Shown here: positions 1 to 7,859 of the stretch, in pieces | Position numbering within the stretch: the stretch's first letter is position 1 | How the letters are laid out: each line of letters starts with the position of its first letter | Origin: Roseomonas sp. HF4 | GTDB lineage: Bacteria; Pseudomonadota; Alphaproteobacteria; Acetobacterales; Acetobacteraceae | Assembly: GCF_005222755.1 (NCBI RefSeq) | Contig: NZ_STGD01000011.1 | Span: forward strand, 147,125-211,124 | Length of the DNA: 64,000 nt | Reading direction: 5' to 3' | The notes under the pieces: model-generated | Database searches by the model: none | What the model saw: the letters and a program-made list of their open reading frames with translations, nothing else | Told to the model about the DNA's origin: nothing | Made by a program: the position numbers and the translations under genes

Positions 1-1
1 C

Positions 2-493
2 GCCAACCAGCGCGTGGTGATGCTGTCCGCCACCGACCTGCCGGTGCTGCAGAACCTGGCCGAGGTGGCGCGCGACACGCTGCAGCGCGTCGGCTTCAAC
101 GTCGAGCTCGTCGCCATGGACTGGGGCACGCATATCCAGCGCCGCACCAACCGCGGCCCGGTGGACCAGGGCGGCTGGTCCGCCTTCTGCACCACCTGGG
201 AAGGGCTGGACGTGTCGGTGCCCGGCAGCCACCAGCCGATCCGTGGCCACGGCACCGGCGCCTGGGCGGGCTGGCCGACCATCCCGCGCCTCGAGGAACT
301 GCGCGATGCGTGGTTCGAGGCCCCGGACCTCGATGCCGAGAAGCGCATCGCCCGCGAGATCCAGACGACGGTCTGGCAGGAAGTGCCCTTCGTCCCGCTT
401 GGCCTGGTGATGCCGCCGCAGGCCTATCGTCGCTCCATCACCGGCGTGGTGAAGGGCGGCCCGGCGCTGTTCTGGGGCGTCCGGCGCGCCTGA
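2..493 (+). CDS. ABC transporter peptide-binding protein, C-terminal part
   Basis: This is the last 163 residues of a gene that begins before the window. The stretch is typical of the C-terminal lobe of family 5 (oligopeptide/dipeptide) periplasmic binding proteins. It has a region with glycines and tryptophans near residues 50-95, then the pattern of an alternating helix, ILE-rich 'ARQIQ'-like segment (here AREIQTTVWQEVPFVPL), and a short hydrophobic end. Such proteins deliver peptides or similar solutes to an inner-membrane ABC permease. A NIPSNAP gene follows after 21 bases and an M20 amidohydrolase follows that, which fits an import-and-hydrolyse unit for acylated amino acids or peptides. 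The substrate cannot be told from this fragment. Confidence 0.8.
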   Translation, partial: ANQRVVMLSATDLPVLQNLAEVARDTLQRVGFNVELVAMDWGTHIQRRTNRGPVDQGGWSAFCTTWEGLDVSVPGSHQPIRGHGTGAWAGWPTIPRLEELRDAWFEAPDLDAEKRIAREIQTTVWQEVPFVPLGLVMPPQAYRRSITGVVKGGPALFWGVRRA

Positions 494-514
494 CCCCGCA
501 AGCAAGGAAACGTC

Positions 515-841
515 ATGATCCACGAACTCCGCATCTACCGCTGCGTGCCCGGGCGCCTGCCGGCGCTGCTCAAGCGCTTCGAGACGCTGACGCTCGGCAT
601 CTGGGCCCGCCACGGCATCCGCCAGGCCGGCTTCTGGACCACCCTGATCGGCGAATCGAACCAGGAACTGCACTACCTCCTGGAATGGTCGTCGCTCGCG
701 GAGCGGGAGGCGAAATGGGCCGCCTTCGTGGCCGACCCCGAATGGATCGCGGGCCGCGCGGAGACCGAGAAGGACGGCCAGATCGTCATGAGCGTGAGCA
801 ATGCGATCCTGCAGCCGACCGCCTTCTCGGCCGTGAAATAG
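515..841 (+). CDS. NIPSNAP family protein
   Basis: A 108-residue protein with the compact ferredoxin-like (dimeric alpha/beta barrel) pattern of NIPSNAP proteins: it opens with an 'ELRIY' strand, has a Leu/Phe-rich helix (residues 14-28), a 'GFWTTLIG' strand and a 'LEWSSLAEREAKWAAF' helix near residues 57-72. Its length is usual for one NIPSNAP domain. The biochemical role of bacterial members is not settled. AAGGAAA sits just upstream of the ATG. It lies 21 bases after the peptide-binding protein gene and 5 bases before the amidohydrolase start, so it is probably in the same operon. These small proteins often accompany transporter and hydrolase genes in proteobacteria. Confidence 0.8.
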   Translation: MIHELRIYRCVPGRLPALLKRFETLTLGIWARHGIRQAGFWTTLIGESNQELHYLLEWSSLAEREAKWAAFVADPEWIAGRAETEKDGQIVMSVSNAILQPTAFSAVK

Positions 842-846
842 CGGTC

Positions 847-2037
847 ATGCAGGACGCAGCGCTGGGCGCGCGCATCGCGCGCCATCTGCCGGACCTCGTC
901 GCGATCCGCCGCGACATCCATGCGCATCCGGAACTCGGCATGGAGGAGACTCGGACCGCCGCCCTCGTCGCGCGCGAACTGCGCGCGCTGGGGCTCGAGA
1001 CGGTGGAGGGTATCGGCCGCTTCGGCGTGGTCGCGACGCTGCGGGGGAAGCGCCCCGGCCAGGGCGCGATCGGGCTGCGCGCCGACATGGACGCGCTGGC
1101 GCTGACCGAGCAGACCGGCCTGCCGCATGCCTCCACCATCCCGGGGCGCATGCATGCCTGCGGCCATGACGGGCACACGGCGATGCTGCTCGGCGCCGCG
1201 CGCGTGCTGGCGGACGACCCGGACTTCGCCGGCACGGTCCACTTCATCTTCCAGCCCGCCGAGGAAGGCCGCGGCGGCGCGAAGGCGATGCTGGCGGACG
1301 GGCTGTTCGATCGCTTCCCCTGCGATGCCGTCTATGGCCTGCACAACATGCCGGGCATGCCGGTCGGCAGCTTCGCGCTGCGCGAGGGGGCGCTGATGGC
1401 GGCGTCAGGGCGCTTCGTCGTCACCTTCCGCGGGTCCGGCGGGCATGGCGGGGCGGCCGCGCACCTGGCGAACGACCTGGTGCTGGCGCAGGCGATCTTC
1501 GTGCAGGCGATGCAGGGGATCGTCAGCCGCGACGCGCCGGCGCTGGAAAGCGTCGTGGTCAGCGTCGGCTACCTCGGCGCCGGGACGCGGGAGGCGCTGA
1601 ACGTCATGCCGTCGGAACTCGTCGTCGGCGGCACCATGCGCGCCTTCAACCGCCCGATGCAGGAGTTGCTGGAGCGGCGCATCCGCGACCTGGCGGAGCT
1701 TGCCGCCGCGAGCCAGGGCGCGCGCGCCGAGACGGTGCTGTCCTGGGGCACGCTGCCGCTGGTCAACCATCCGCGGGAGACCGGCGTGCTGGCCGCCGCC
1801 GCGCGCGCGACGGGCGGCGACGCGGCCGTGGACACGGCGACGCCGCCGGTGACGGGCGGGGAGGACTTCTCCTTCATGCTGGACGCCAAGCCCGGCGCCT
1901 TCGTCTTCATGGGCAATGGCGGGGCGACGGCGGGCGACACGCCCGGGCTGCACACGCCGCTCTATGACTTCAACGACGAGGCGTTGCCCCATGGGGTCGC
2001 GCTCTGGGTCGGGCTGGTGCGGCAGGAACTGGGCTGA
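847..2037 (+). CDS. M20 family amidohydrolase (hippurate / IAA-amino acid hydrolase type)
   Basis: A 396-residue metallo-amidohydrolase expected to cleave N-acyl amino acids (hippurate, acetyl- or indoleacyl-amino acids) in the cytoplasm. The M20D features are visible: RADMDAL near residue 78, the metal-binding ACGHDGHTAM at about 103-112, PAEEGRGG near 137, GLHN near 164, a dimerisation domain in the middle and a closing LHTPLYDFND near 367. The frame stays open back to 310, but that part overlaps two real genes in another frame. ATG 847 gives the normal family length and lies 5 bases after the NIPSNAP stop. The true substrate is unknown. Confidence 0.9.
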   Translation: MQDAALGARIARHLPDLVAIRRDIHAHPELGMEETRTAALVARELRALGLETVEGIGRFGVVATLRGKRPGQGAIGLRADMDALALTEQTGLPHASTIPGRMHACGHDGHTAMLLGAARVLADDPDFAGTVHFIFQPAEEGRGGAKAMLADGLFDRFPCDAVYGLHNMPGMPVGSFALREGALMAASGRFVVTFRGSGGHGGAAAHLANDLVLAQAIFVQAMQGIVSRDAPALESVVVSVGYLGAGTREALNVMPSELVVGGTMRAFNRPMQELLERRIRDLAELAAASQGARAETVLSWGTLPLVNHPRETGVLAAAARATGGDAAVDTATPPVTGGEDFSFMLDAKPGAFVFMGNGGATAGDTPGLHTPLYDFNDEALPHGVALWVGLVRQELG

Positions 2038-2054
2038 GCGCTCATGCGGGCGGC

Positions 2055-2085
2055 CGAATGCCTCGACCGCCGGCATTCGCCTTTT
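2055..2085 (+). terminator. Probable rho-independent terminator after the amidohydrolase
   Basis: CGAATGCC (2055-2062) and GGCATTCG (2072-2079) form a perfect 8-bp stem with a 9-base loop, followed by CCTTTT. It lies 18 bases after the amidohydrolase stop and between two convergent genes. Function is inferred from structure and position. Confidence 0.6.
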
Positions 2086-2193
2086 CGTGCCCTCAGGCGC
2101 CGGGCGGAACCCTCCGGATTACTTGGCTGTGCCGGACGTCCGGCGCGCCGCGTTCGCGGCCTCGGCACGAGTCGAAAGATCGTGCCGGTCATC

Positions 2194-2889
2194 TCAGCCC
2201 TGGCCGGCCGCGCCCGGCGTCGCGACCGGCACGCCGAGCGTGCCGACCATCCAGGCCAGGCGGTGCTTCTGCGCCGCGCGGGCATGGCGGCGCGCGGCAG
2301 CCTCGGCGGCCTCCCCGTCGCGCTTCACGATGGCCTTGAGCATGGCGCGGTGCTCGGCATGCGCCTGTTCCGCCCGCCCGCCCCGCGTCAGCAGCGTCGG
2401 CAGCAGGGACATGGTCGCCGAGAGCTGCTCGAGGCTGCGCAGCAGGTAGCGGTTGTGCGCTGCGAGGTAGAGCAGCCCGTGCAGCCGCTGATTCACCGCC
2501 GCCAGCGCCCGTGCGTCGCCGAAGGCGTCCGGCTCGTGCTCGACGATCTCGGCCATGGCGGCGATCTCGGTCTCGCTGGCGTGCTGCGCGGCGAGGCGCG
2601 CGGCGGCGCCTTCCAGCACTTCCCGCATGACATAGAGTTCGACCACCTGCTGGTGGTCGGGGCGCGTGACGGCCAGGCCGCGGCGCGCCTCGTGGGTCAG
2701 CAGCCCCTCCGCCTCCAGCCTGGCGATCGCCTGGCGGACCGGGGTGCGGGAGACGCCGAAGCGCGCCGCGAGGTCCGTCTCGGTCAGCCTTTCCCCCGGG
2801 GCGAGGCCGCCGTCGCGGATCGCCGCGCGGATGCGCGCATAGGCGCTTTCGCCGAGGTCGCGGGTGGGGGTGGGGGTGGCGCCGTCCAT
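2194..2889 (-). CDS. GntR family (FadR/FCD-type) transcriptional regulator
   Basis: A 231-residue regulator. Residues 15-75 form a winged helix-turn-helix with the GntR signature (ERLTETDLAARFGVSRTPVR, residues 33-52). The remainder is an all-helical FCD ligand domain with histidines suited to metal or carboxylate binding (RLHGLL, EHRAML). The start at 2889 (MDGATP) is preferred because the longer frame to 3006 would run past the divergent tcuA promoter and start. It is divergent from tcuA with about 100 bases between the starts, so it most likely controls tcuAB in response to tricarballylate or a related acid. The enteric tcu system is controlled by a LysR-type regulator instead. Confidence 0.88.
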   Translation of the reverse strand: MDGATPTPTRDLGESAYARIRAAIRDGGLAPGERLTETDLAARFGVSRTPVRQAIARLEAEGLLTHEARRGLAVTRPDHQQVVELYVMREVLEGAAARLAAQHASETEIAAMAEIVEHEPDAFGDARALAAVNQRLHGLLYLAAHNRYLLRSLEQLSATMSLLPTLLTRGGRAEQAHAEHRAMLKAIVKRDGEAAEAAARRHARAAQKHRLAWMVGTLGVPVATPGAAGQG

Positions 2890-2990
2890 GGGGCGTATCG
2901 TAGCCGAGCGTCGCCCGCGCCGCACCATCCAACTGGACATCCTTGGATACATCTGTACACCGTAGCCTGATCCAGGGGGAACGGGACGCC

Positions 2991-4388
2991 ATGGCGGACC
3001 TGACACAGACCTTCGACGTGCTGGTGGTGGGCGGCGGCAATGCTGCGCTCTGTGCCGCCATCACGGCGCGCCAGGTCGGCGCCACGGTCGTGCTGGCCGA
3101 ACACGCGCCGAAGGCGATGCGCGGCGGCAATTCGCGCCACACGCGCAATCTGCGCGCGCTGCACCACGGGCCGACGGGCGTCCTGACCGACGCCTACCTC
3201 GAGGAAGAATACTGGGACGACCTGCGGCGCGTAACAGCCGGCAGGACCGACGAGCCGCTCGCCCGCATGTGCATCCGGGCCAGCGAGCAGGCGCCGAAAT
3301 TCCTCGAATCCTGCGGCGTGGTGTTCCAACCCTCGCTGTCGGGCACGCTCTCGCTCAGCCGCACCAATGCCTTCTTCCTGGGCGGCGGCAAGGCCCTGGT
3401 GAATGCGCTGTACCGCACCGCTGAACGGCTCGGCATTACCATCCTGTACGACACCGAGGTGCAGCACATCGAGGTGAAGGACGGCTTCGCGACCGAGGCC
3501 GTCGTCTCACACCGCGGCTTCCCCGCGCGCATCCGCTTCAAGGCGCTGGTCGCCTCCGCCGGCGGGTTCCAGGCGAACCGCGAATGGCTGCGCCAGTACT
3601 GGGGCGATGCCGCCGACAATTTCCAGATCCGCGGCACGCCCTATGCGCAGGGGCGCATCCTGAAGGACCTGCTGGCCCAGGGCGTGCAGGAGGTGGGCGA
3701 CCCGACCCAGTTCCACGCCGTCGCCAACGACGCCCGCGCGCCGATGGAGGATGGCGGCCTCGCCATGCGGCTCGACTGCGTGCCGTTCTCCATCGTCGTG
3801 AACCGCGACGTCGAGCGCTTCTACGACGAGGGCGAGGATGTCTGGCCCAAGCGCTACGCCATCTGGGGCCGGCTGATCGCGCAACAGCCCGGCCAGGTCG
3901 CCTTCGCGATCAACGACAGCAAGGCGCAGCACGACTACCTGCCGCCGGTCTTCGCCCCCTATCGCGCCGACAGCATCGCGGAACTCGCCGGCCTGATCGG
4001 CCTCGATCCCGGCAGGCTCGAGAAGGTGGTCGCGGACTACAACGCCGCGGTGCAGCCCGGCACCTTCCGCGCGCAGTCGCTGGACGATTGCCGGACCGAG
4101 GGGCTGAGCCCGCCCAAGTCCCACTGGGCGCGGCGGATCGACACGCCGCCCTACTACTGCCACCCGCTCAAGCCCGGCATCACCTTCACCTTCCTGTCGG
4201 TCAAGGTGAACGACCGCGCCCGCGTCATGATGGCCGACGGCAAGCCCAGCGCGAACATGTTCGCGTCCGGCGAGATCATGTCCGGCAACATCCTCGGCCA
4301 GGGCTATCTCGCGGGCTTCGGCATGACCATCGGCACCGTCTTCGGCCGCCTCGCGGGCGAGGAAGCGGCGAAACTGATCAGGAACTAG
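2991..4388 (+). CDS. tcuA: FAD-dependent tricarballylate dehydrogenase
   Basis: A 465-residue flavoprotein of the succinate dehydrogenase/fumarate reductase flavoprotein fold. TcuA oxidises tricarballylate to cis-aconitate. The N-terminal FAD dinucleotide-binding motif VVGGGNAA is at residues 12-19. The middle contains an active-site region rich in Arg/His (RGTPYAQG, FHAVANDAR), and the C-terminus has the FAD-binding ASGEIMSGNILGQGY segment. ATG 2991 has an upstream GGGGGAA and fits known TcuA starts; an in-frame ATG at 2943 is less likely. tcuB follows after 4 bases and takes the electrons. cis-Aconitate would feed aconitase (acnA at 25-27.7 kb). Confidence 0.92.
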   Translation: MADLTQTFDVLVVGGGNAALCAAITARQVGATVVLAEHAPKAMRGGNSRHTRNLRALHHGPTGVLTDAYLEEEYWDDLRRVTAGRTDEPLARMCIRASEQAPKFLESCGVVFQPSLSGTLSLSRTNAFFLGGGKALVNALYRTAERLGITILYDTEVQHIEVKDGFATEAVVSHRGFPARIRFKALVASAGGFQANREWLRQYWGDAADNFQIRGTPYAQGRILKDLLAQGVQEVGDPTQFHAVANDARAPMEDGGLAMRLDCVPFSIVVNRDVERFYDEGEDVWPKRYAIWGRLIAQQPGQVAFAINDSKAQHDYLPPVFAPYRADSIAELAGLIGLDPGRLEKVVADYNAAVQPGTFRAQSLDDCRTEGLSPPKSHWARRIDTPPYYCHPLKPGITFTFLSVKVNDRARVMMADGKPSANMFASGEIMSGNILGQGYLAGFGMTIGTVFGRLAGEEAAKLIRN

Positions 4389-4392
4389 GACG

Positions 4393-5511
4393 ATGGCGCA
4401 CGAGAGCGAAACCGTCGCCGAGGCGCGGCGGCAGATGGAGATCTGCAACGCCTGCCGCTACTGCGAGGGCTATTGCGCGGTCTTCCCCGCCATGGCGATG
4501 CGTCGGTCCTTCGCGGAGGCGGACCTCACGCACCTCGCCAACCTCTGTCACGGCTGCAAGGGCTGCTACCACGCCTGCCAGTACGCACCGCCGCACGCCT
4601 TCGGGATCAACATCCCGGCGACCTTCGCGGAACTCCGCACCGAGGGCTACGCGCGCCACGCCTGGCCCGCGCCGATGGGCCGGCTGTTCGAGCGCAACGG
4701 CACGATCGTCTCGCTGCTTGCCGCCCTCGGCGTTGCGGTCACGCTGATTCTGGTCGCGGCGCTGCAGGACCCGGCGGTGCTCTACTCCGCGCAGACCGGC
4801 GTAGGCGCGTTCTTTCGCATCATCCCCTACTGGCTGATGGTCTCCCTCGCCACGCTGACCTTTGGCTACGGCGTCTTCGCCATGGCGATGGGCGCGCGCA
4901 ACTACTGGCGGGAGACCGGCGGCATGGGTGGCGCCTTCGCGCCGGCGCCGGCGGCGGATGCGGCCGTGGATATCCTGACCATGCGCAACCTCGGCGGTGG
5001 CGGGCATGGCTGCAACGACCTCGACGAAGGCTTCGCCATGCGCCGGCGCTGGCTGCACCAGGCGCTGATGTATGGGTTCCTGCTCTGCTTCGCCGCCACC
5101 ACCACGGGGGCGATCTACCACCACATCTTTGGCTGGAAGTCGCCGCATGCCTTCCTGTCGCTGCCGGTGCAGTTCGGCACCTGGGGCGGCGTGCTGATGA
5201 TGATCGGCGCGGCGGGGCTGATGCAGGTGAAGGTCGTGACCGACCCGGGTCCGGTCTCCCGCAAGGTGCTGGGCGGCGAGTTCGCCATGCTCGCGCTGCT
5301 GTTCCTGATTGCGGCCACGGGGTTGCTGCTGCTGGCGATCCGGCATACCGGCGCCATGGGCGTGATGCTCGCCATCCATCTCGGCCTGGTCTTCGCCTTC
5401 TTCGTGGTGATGCCCTATTCCAAGATGGTGCACGGCGTGTATCGCGGCATCGCGCTGCTGCGGAATGCGCGGGAGAAGCGCGCGATGAAGCCGGCGGCCG
5501 CGTCCGGCTGA
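4393..5511 (+). CDS. tcuB: Tricarballylate utilisation protein B, Fe-S membrane electron-transfer partner
   Basis: A 372-residue protein that re-oxidises the FAD of TcuA and passes electrons to the quinone pool. Two [4Fe-4S] motifs are at the N-terminus: C18, C21, C24, C28 and C52, C55, C58, C62. Several hydrophobic helices follow (about residues 105-125, 140-165, 218-235, 250-275, 295-315 and 322-345), as in membrane-bound TcuB/CitB proteins. It begins 4 bases after tcuA, so the two are co-transcribed. No TcuC-type MFS importer is next to it; uptake must come from a transporter elsewhere. Confidence 0.92.
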   Translation: MAHESETVAEARRQMEICNACRYCEGYCAVFPAMAMRRSFAEADLTHLANLCHGCKGCYHACQYAPPHAFGINIPATFAELRTEGYARHAWPAPMGRLFERNGTIVSLLAALGVAVTLILVAALQDPAVLYSAQTGVGAFFRIIPYWLMVSLATLTFGYGVFAMAMGARNYWRETGGMGGAFAPAPAADAAVDILTMRNLGGGGHGCNDLDEGFAMRRRWLHQALMYGFLLCFAATTTGAIYHHIFGWKSPHAFLSLPVQFGTWGGVLMMIGAAGLMQVKVVTDPGPVSRKVLGGEFAMLALLFLIAATGLLLLAIRHTGAMGVMLAIHLGLVFAFFVVMPYSKMVHGVYRGIALLRNAREKRAMKPAAASG

Positions 5512-5518
5512 ACCGTTT

Positions 5519-5543
5519 CATCGCCGGCCCGGCGCCGGCGATG
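5519..5543 (+). terminator. Perfect hairpin after tcuB, possible terminator
   Basis: CATCGCCGGC (5519-5528) pairs perfectly with GCCGGCGATG (5534-5543) around a 5-base loop. It starts 8 bases after the tcuB stop. There is only CATTCT after it rather than a T-run, so termination is likely but not certain. Confidence 0.5.
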
Positions 5544-5581
5544 CATTCTCCGTCTGCCACCCGAGACCAAGGCAGACCGAG

Positions 5582-6199
5582 ATGCGCAAGACCTTCGTCG
5601 CCACCGTCGCCGCCCTTGCCGTCCTGGCCGTCGCGCCGCCGCCGGCCGCGGCCCAGGGCACCAAGGGCCAGGACCGGCCCGCGCTGTCGCGCAACGGCAC
5701 CTGCACCGAGGCCGAGCGCGTGGTCATCCGCCGCGCCTTCGGCGACGCCCGCCAGATGACCAACGCCTCGATTGCGGCCCTGACGCTGGAGCCCGAGACG
5801 GTCCGGCCGCATCTGACGCGCTTCTTCGGCTCCAACCCGCCCGGCGCCATCGCGAAGAACTTCCGCGTCATCGCGCAGGGGCTCGAACAGCGCGAGGGCC
5901 GCATCGCCTATGAATGCAACCGCGCCGATGCCTGCCGCGGCAGCACCTTCGCCTATGTCCGCTGGGGCGGCGCCGCGCGCGAGACGATGGGCTTCTGCCA
6001 GATGTTCTTCCAGGCCGATCGCACCGGCCAGGACAGCCAGGGCGGCATCGTCGTGCATGAGATGAGCCACCTGGCGCTCGGCACCCGCGACCACGCCTAC
6101 CAGCCCCGTGGCGCCGAGAACCTGGCCAAGGACGACCCCGCCGCGGCGCAGATGAACGCCGATAGCTACGAGTACTTCGCCGAATTCCTGCCGCGCTGA
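5582..6199 (+). CDS. Secreted M35-like (aspzincin) metallopeptidase
   Basis: A 205-residue exported protein. Residues 1-24 are a Sec signal peptide (MRKTF, hydrophobic core, AAA-Q cleavage). HEMSH at 159-163 is an HExxH zinc site, and GTRDHAY at 167-173 supplies the Asp third ligand, so the arrangement matches the HExxH + GTxDxxY signature of deuterolysin/Lys-specific M35 enzymes. Cysteines near residues 44, 117, 123 and 139 could form disulfides. A closing SYEYF also occurs in this family. It is short compared with fungal M35 enzymes, which carry a prosequence. Expected role: extracytoplasmic peptide hydrolysis. Specificity is not known. Confidence 0.8.
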   Translation: MRKTFVATVAALAVLAVAPPPAAAQGTKGQDRPALSRNGTCTEAERVVIRRAFGDARQMTNASIAALTLEPETVRPHLTRFFGSNPPGAIAKNFRVIAQGLEQREGRIAYECNRADACRGSTFAYVRWGGAARETMGFCQMFFQADRTGQDSQGGIVVHEMSHLALGTRDHAYQPRGAENLAKDDPAAAQMNADSYEYFAEFLPR

Positions 6200-6223
6200 T
6201 TTGCCCCCCAGCCAGGCAGCGAA

Positions 6224-6268
6224 CCCGCCGGGCGCCGTGCGATCCCGCACGGCCCCGGCGGGACCTTT
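6224..6268 (+). terminator. Strong rho-independent terminator after the M35 gene
   Basis: A 17-bp stem with a single bulged C at 6233: CCCGCCGGG (6224-6232) pairs with 6254-6262 and GCCGTGCG (6234-6241) with 6246-6253, closing on the loop ATCC. ACCTTTAT follows. It lies 25 bases after the stop codon. Confidence 0.75.
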
Positions 6269-6318
6269 ATCCGCCGCCTCCGCCGCGCGATGCTGCGCGC
6301 AGCCACGGAGGACGAGCC

Positions 6319-7716
6319 ATGCCAGGAACCCGCAGCGGCGCCATCGCCCGCGCCCATCGCTGCTTCGACGGCGGCGATTACCTCGATCGCCTGCGCGCGC
6401 TGGTCGCGGTGCCGACCGAGAGCCAGCTGCCCGAACGCCTGCCCGACCTCCGCCGCTACTGCGCCGAGACGCTGCCGCCGCTGCTCGACGACATGGGCTT
6501 CGCGCACCAGGTGCTGGACAACCCCGAGGCCGGGCGCGGCCCAGTGCTGGTCTCGACCCGCATGGAGGATCCGGCACGGCCGACCGTCCTTGTCTACGGC
6601 CATGGCGACGTGGTGCGCGGCCTCGCCCCGCAATGGTCGAACGGCCGCGACCCCTGGGCCGTCACGATCGAGGGCGACCGCTGGTACGGCCGCGGCACGG
6701 TGGACAACAAAGGCCAGCACCTGATCGCAATCGAATCGCTGCGCGCCGTGCTGGCGGAGCGCGGTTCGCTCGGCTTCAACGTGAAGGTGCTGGTCGAAAC
6801 CGGGGAGGAGGTGGGCTCGCCCGGCCTCGCAGAATTCCTGGAGCGCCACCGCGAGACCTGCGCGGCCGACGTGTTCATCGCGCTGGACGGCCCGCGCCAG
6901 ACCACCTTCCTGCCGGAGGTCTCGCTCGGCGCGCGCGGCGCCGTCGCCTTCGACCTGGCGGTGGATTTCCGGGCGACCGAGCACCATTCTGGCCATTTCG
7001 GCGGTGTCCTGGACGATGCCGGCTTCGTGCTCGCGCATGCATTGGCCAGCATCGTCACGCCGCGCGGCAGGATCCTGGTCGAGGGCTGGCTGCCGAAGGA
7101 CGTGCCCGCCAGCGTGACCGAGGCGATCGACGGGCTGACCATCGAGGACATGCCGGGCGTGCCCCAGGGCAGCGCGGACTGGGGCGAGCCGGGCCTGTCG
7201 AAGCCACGGCGCATCTATGGCTGGACCAGCGTGATCGTCCTTGCCTTCACCTGCGGGCATCCGGACGCGCCGACCAATGCGGTGCAGGGGCGCGCCCGCG
7301 CGCGGCTACAGGTGCGCCACACGGTAGACCTGCCGGCGGAGGAGGTCGTCCCCGCGCTGCGCCGGCACCTCGATGCGCAGGGCTTCGGCATGGTGCAGAT
7401 CCACGAGATGATGAACCGCGCCATGTTCCCGGCCTCCCGCACGCCGCCCGACAACCCCTGGGTGAAGCGCGTGGTCGCGAGCCTGGCGCGCAGCAGCAAC
7501 CGCCGCCCGAACGTGCTGCCGAATTCGTCGGGCTCCTCGCCCACGGAACTGTTCCGCCAGATCCTCGGCGTGCCGGCGATCTGGATCCCGAACTCCTACC
7601 CGGGGTGCAACCAGCACGGGCCGGACGAGCACGCACTGGCGCCGCTGCTGCGGGAAGGGCTCGGGCTCATGGCGGGGCTGTGGTGGGACGTGGGGGCGGA
7701 AGGTCACGGGGCGTGA
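6319..7716 (+). CDS. M20 family dipeptidase / metallohydrolase
   Basis: A 465-residue zinc peptidase of the larger M20 (carnosinase/PepV-like) type. Visible features are the metal-binding GHGD near residue 94, GRGTVDNKGQH near 125-135 with the bridging Asp, the catalytic TGEEVGSPG near 161-169, a lid/dimerisation domain in the middle and GCNQHGPDEH near the C-terminus with the last metal-binding His. It has no signal peptide and so probably works in the cytoplasm on dipeptides or acylated amino acids. It appears to stand alone between two hairpin terminators. Confidence 0.88.
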   Translation: MPGTRSGAIARAHRCFDGGDYLDRLRALVAVPTESQLPERLPDLRRYCAETLPPLLDDMGFAHQVLDNPEAGRGPVLVSTRMEDPARPTVLVYGHGDVVRGLAPQWSNGRDPWAVTIEGDRWYGRGTVDNKGQHLIAIESLRAVLAERGSLGFNVKVLVETGEEVGSPGLAEFLERHRETCAADVFIALDGPRQTTFLPEVSLGARGAVAFDLAVDFRATEHHSGHFGGVLDDAGFVLAHALASIVTPRGRILVEGWLPKDVPASVTEAIDGLTIEDMPGVPQGSADWGEPGLSKPRRIYGWTSVIVLAFTCGHPDAPTNAVQGRARARLQVRHTVDLPAEEVVPALRRHLDAQGFGMVQIHEMMNRAMFPASRTPPDNPWVKRVVASLARSSNRRPNVLPNSSGSSPTELFRQILGVPAIWIPNSYPGCNQHGPDEHALAPLLREGLGLMAGLWWDVGAEGHGA

Positions 7717-7795
7717 ATTCCCGCGTCGATCCGCCGCCCTTCCTTGTCATCCGCTGCTGAACCCGCAAGGTAGGGCGTCAGCTACCAGGACAGGT

Positions 7796-7831
7796 CGGGG
7801 GGCGTGGGGGAGAAGTCCCCTTCGCCCCCCG
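7796..7831 (+). terminator. C/G-rich nested hairpin between two genes
   Basis: CGGGGGGCG (7796-7804) pairs with CGCCCCCCG (7823-7831), and inside it GGGG (806-809 of this kb) pairs with CCCC. It lies between the M20 dipeptidase and the next gene on the same strand. No T-run follows. Similar G/C-rich palindromes occur at 30699 and 36414. Confidence 0.4.
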
Positions 7832-7859
7832 TCTCTCAAGCACACCAGGGGAGCGCCCC

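Noticed and set aside
310..846. Open frame in front of the M20 amidohydrolase
   Set aside because: It overlaps the binding-protein end and the NIPSNAP gene; codon use is that of an off-frame.
2890..2990. GntR operator in the tcuA promoter gap
   Set aside because: The best candidate (2945-2961) is not symmetric enough to call as a site.
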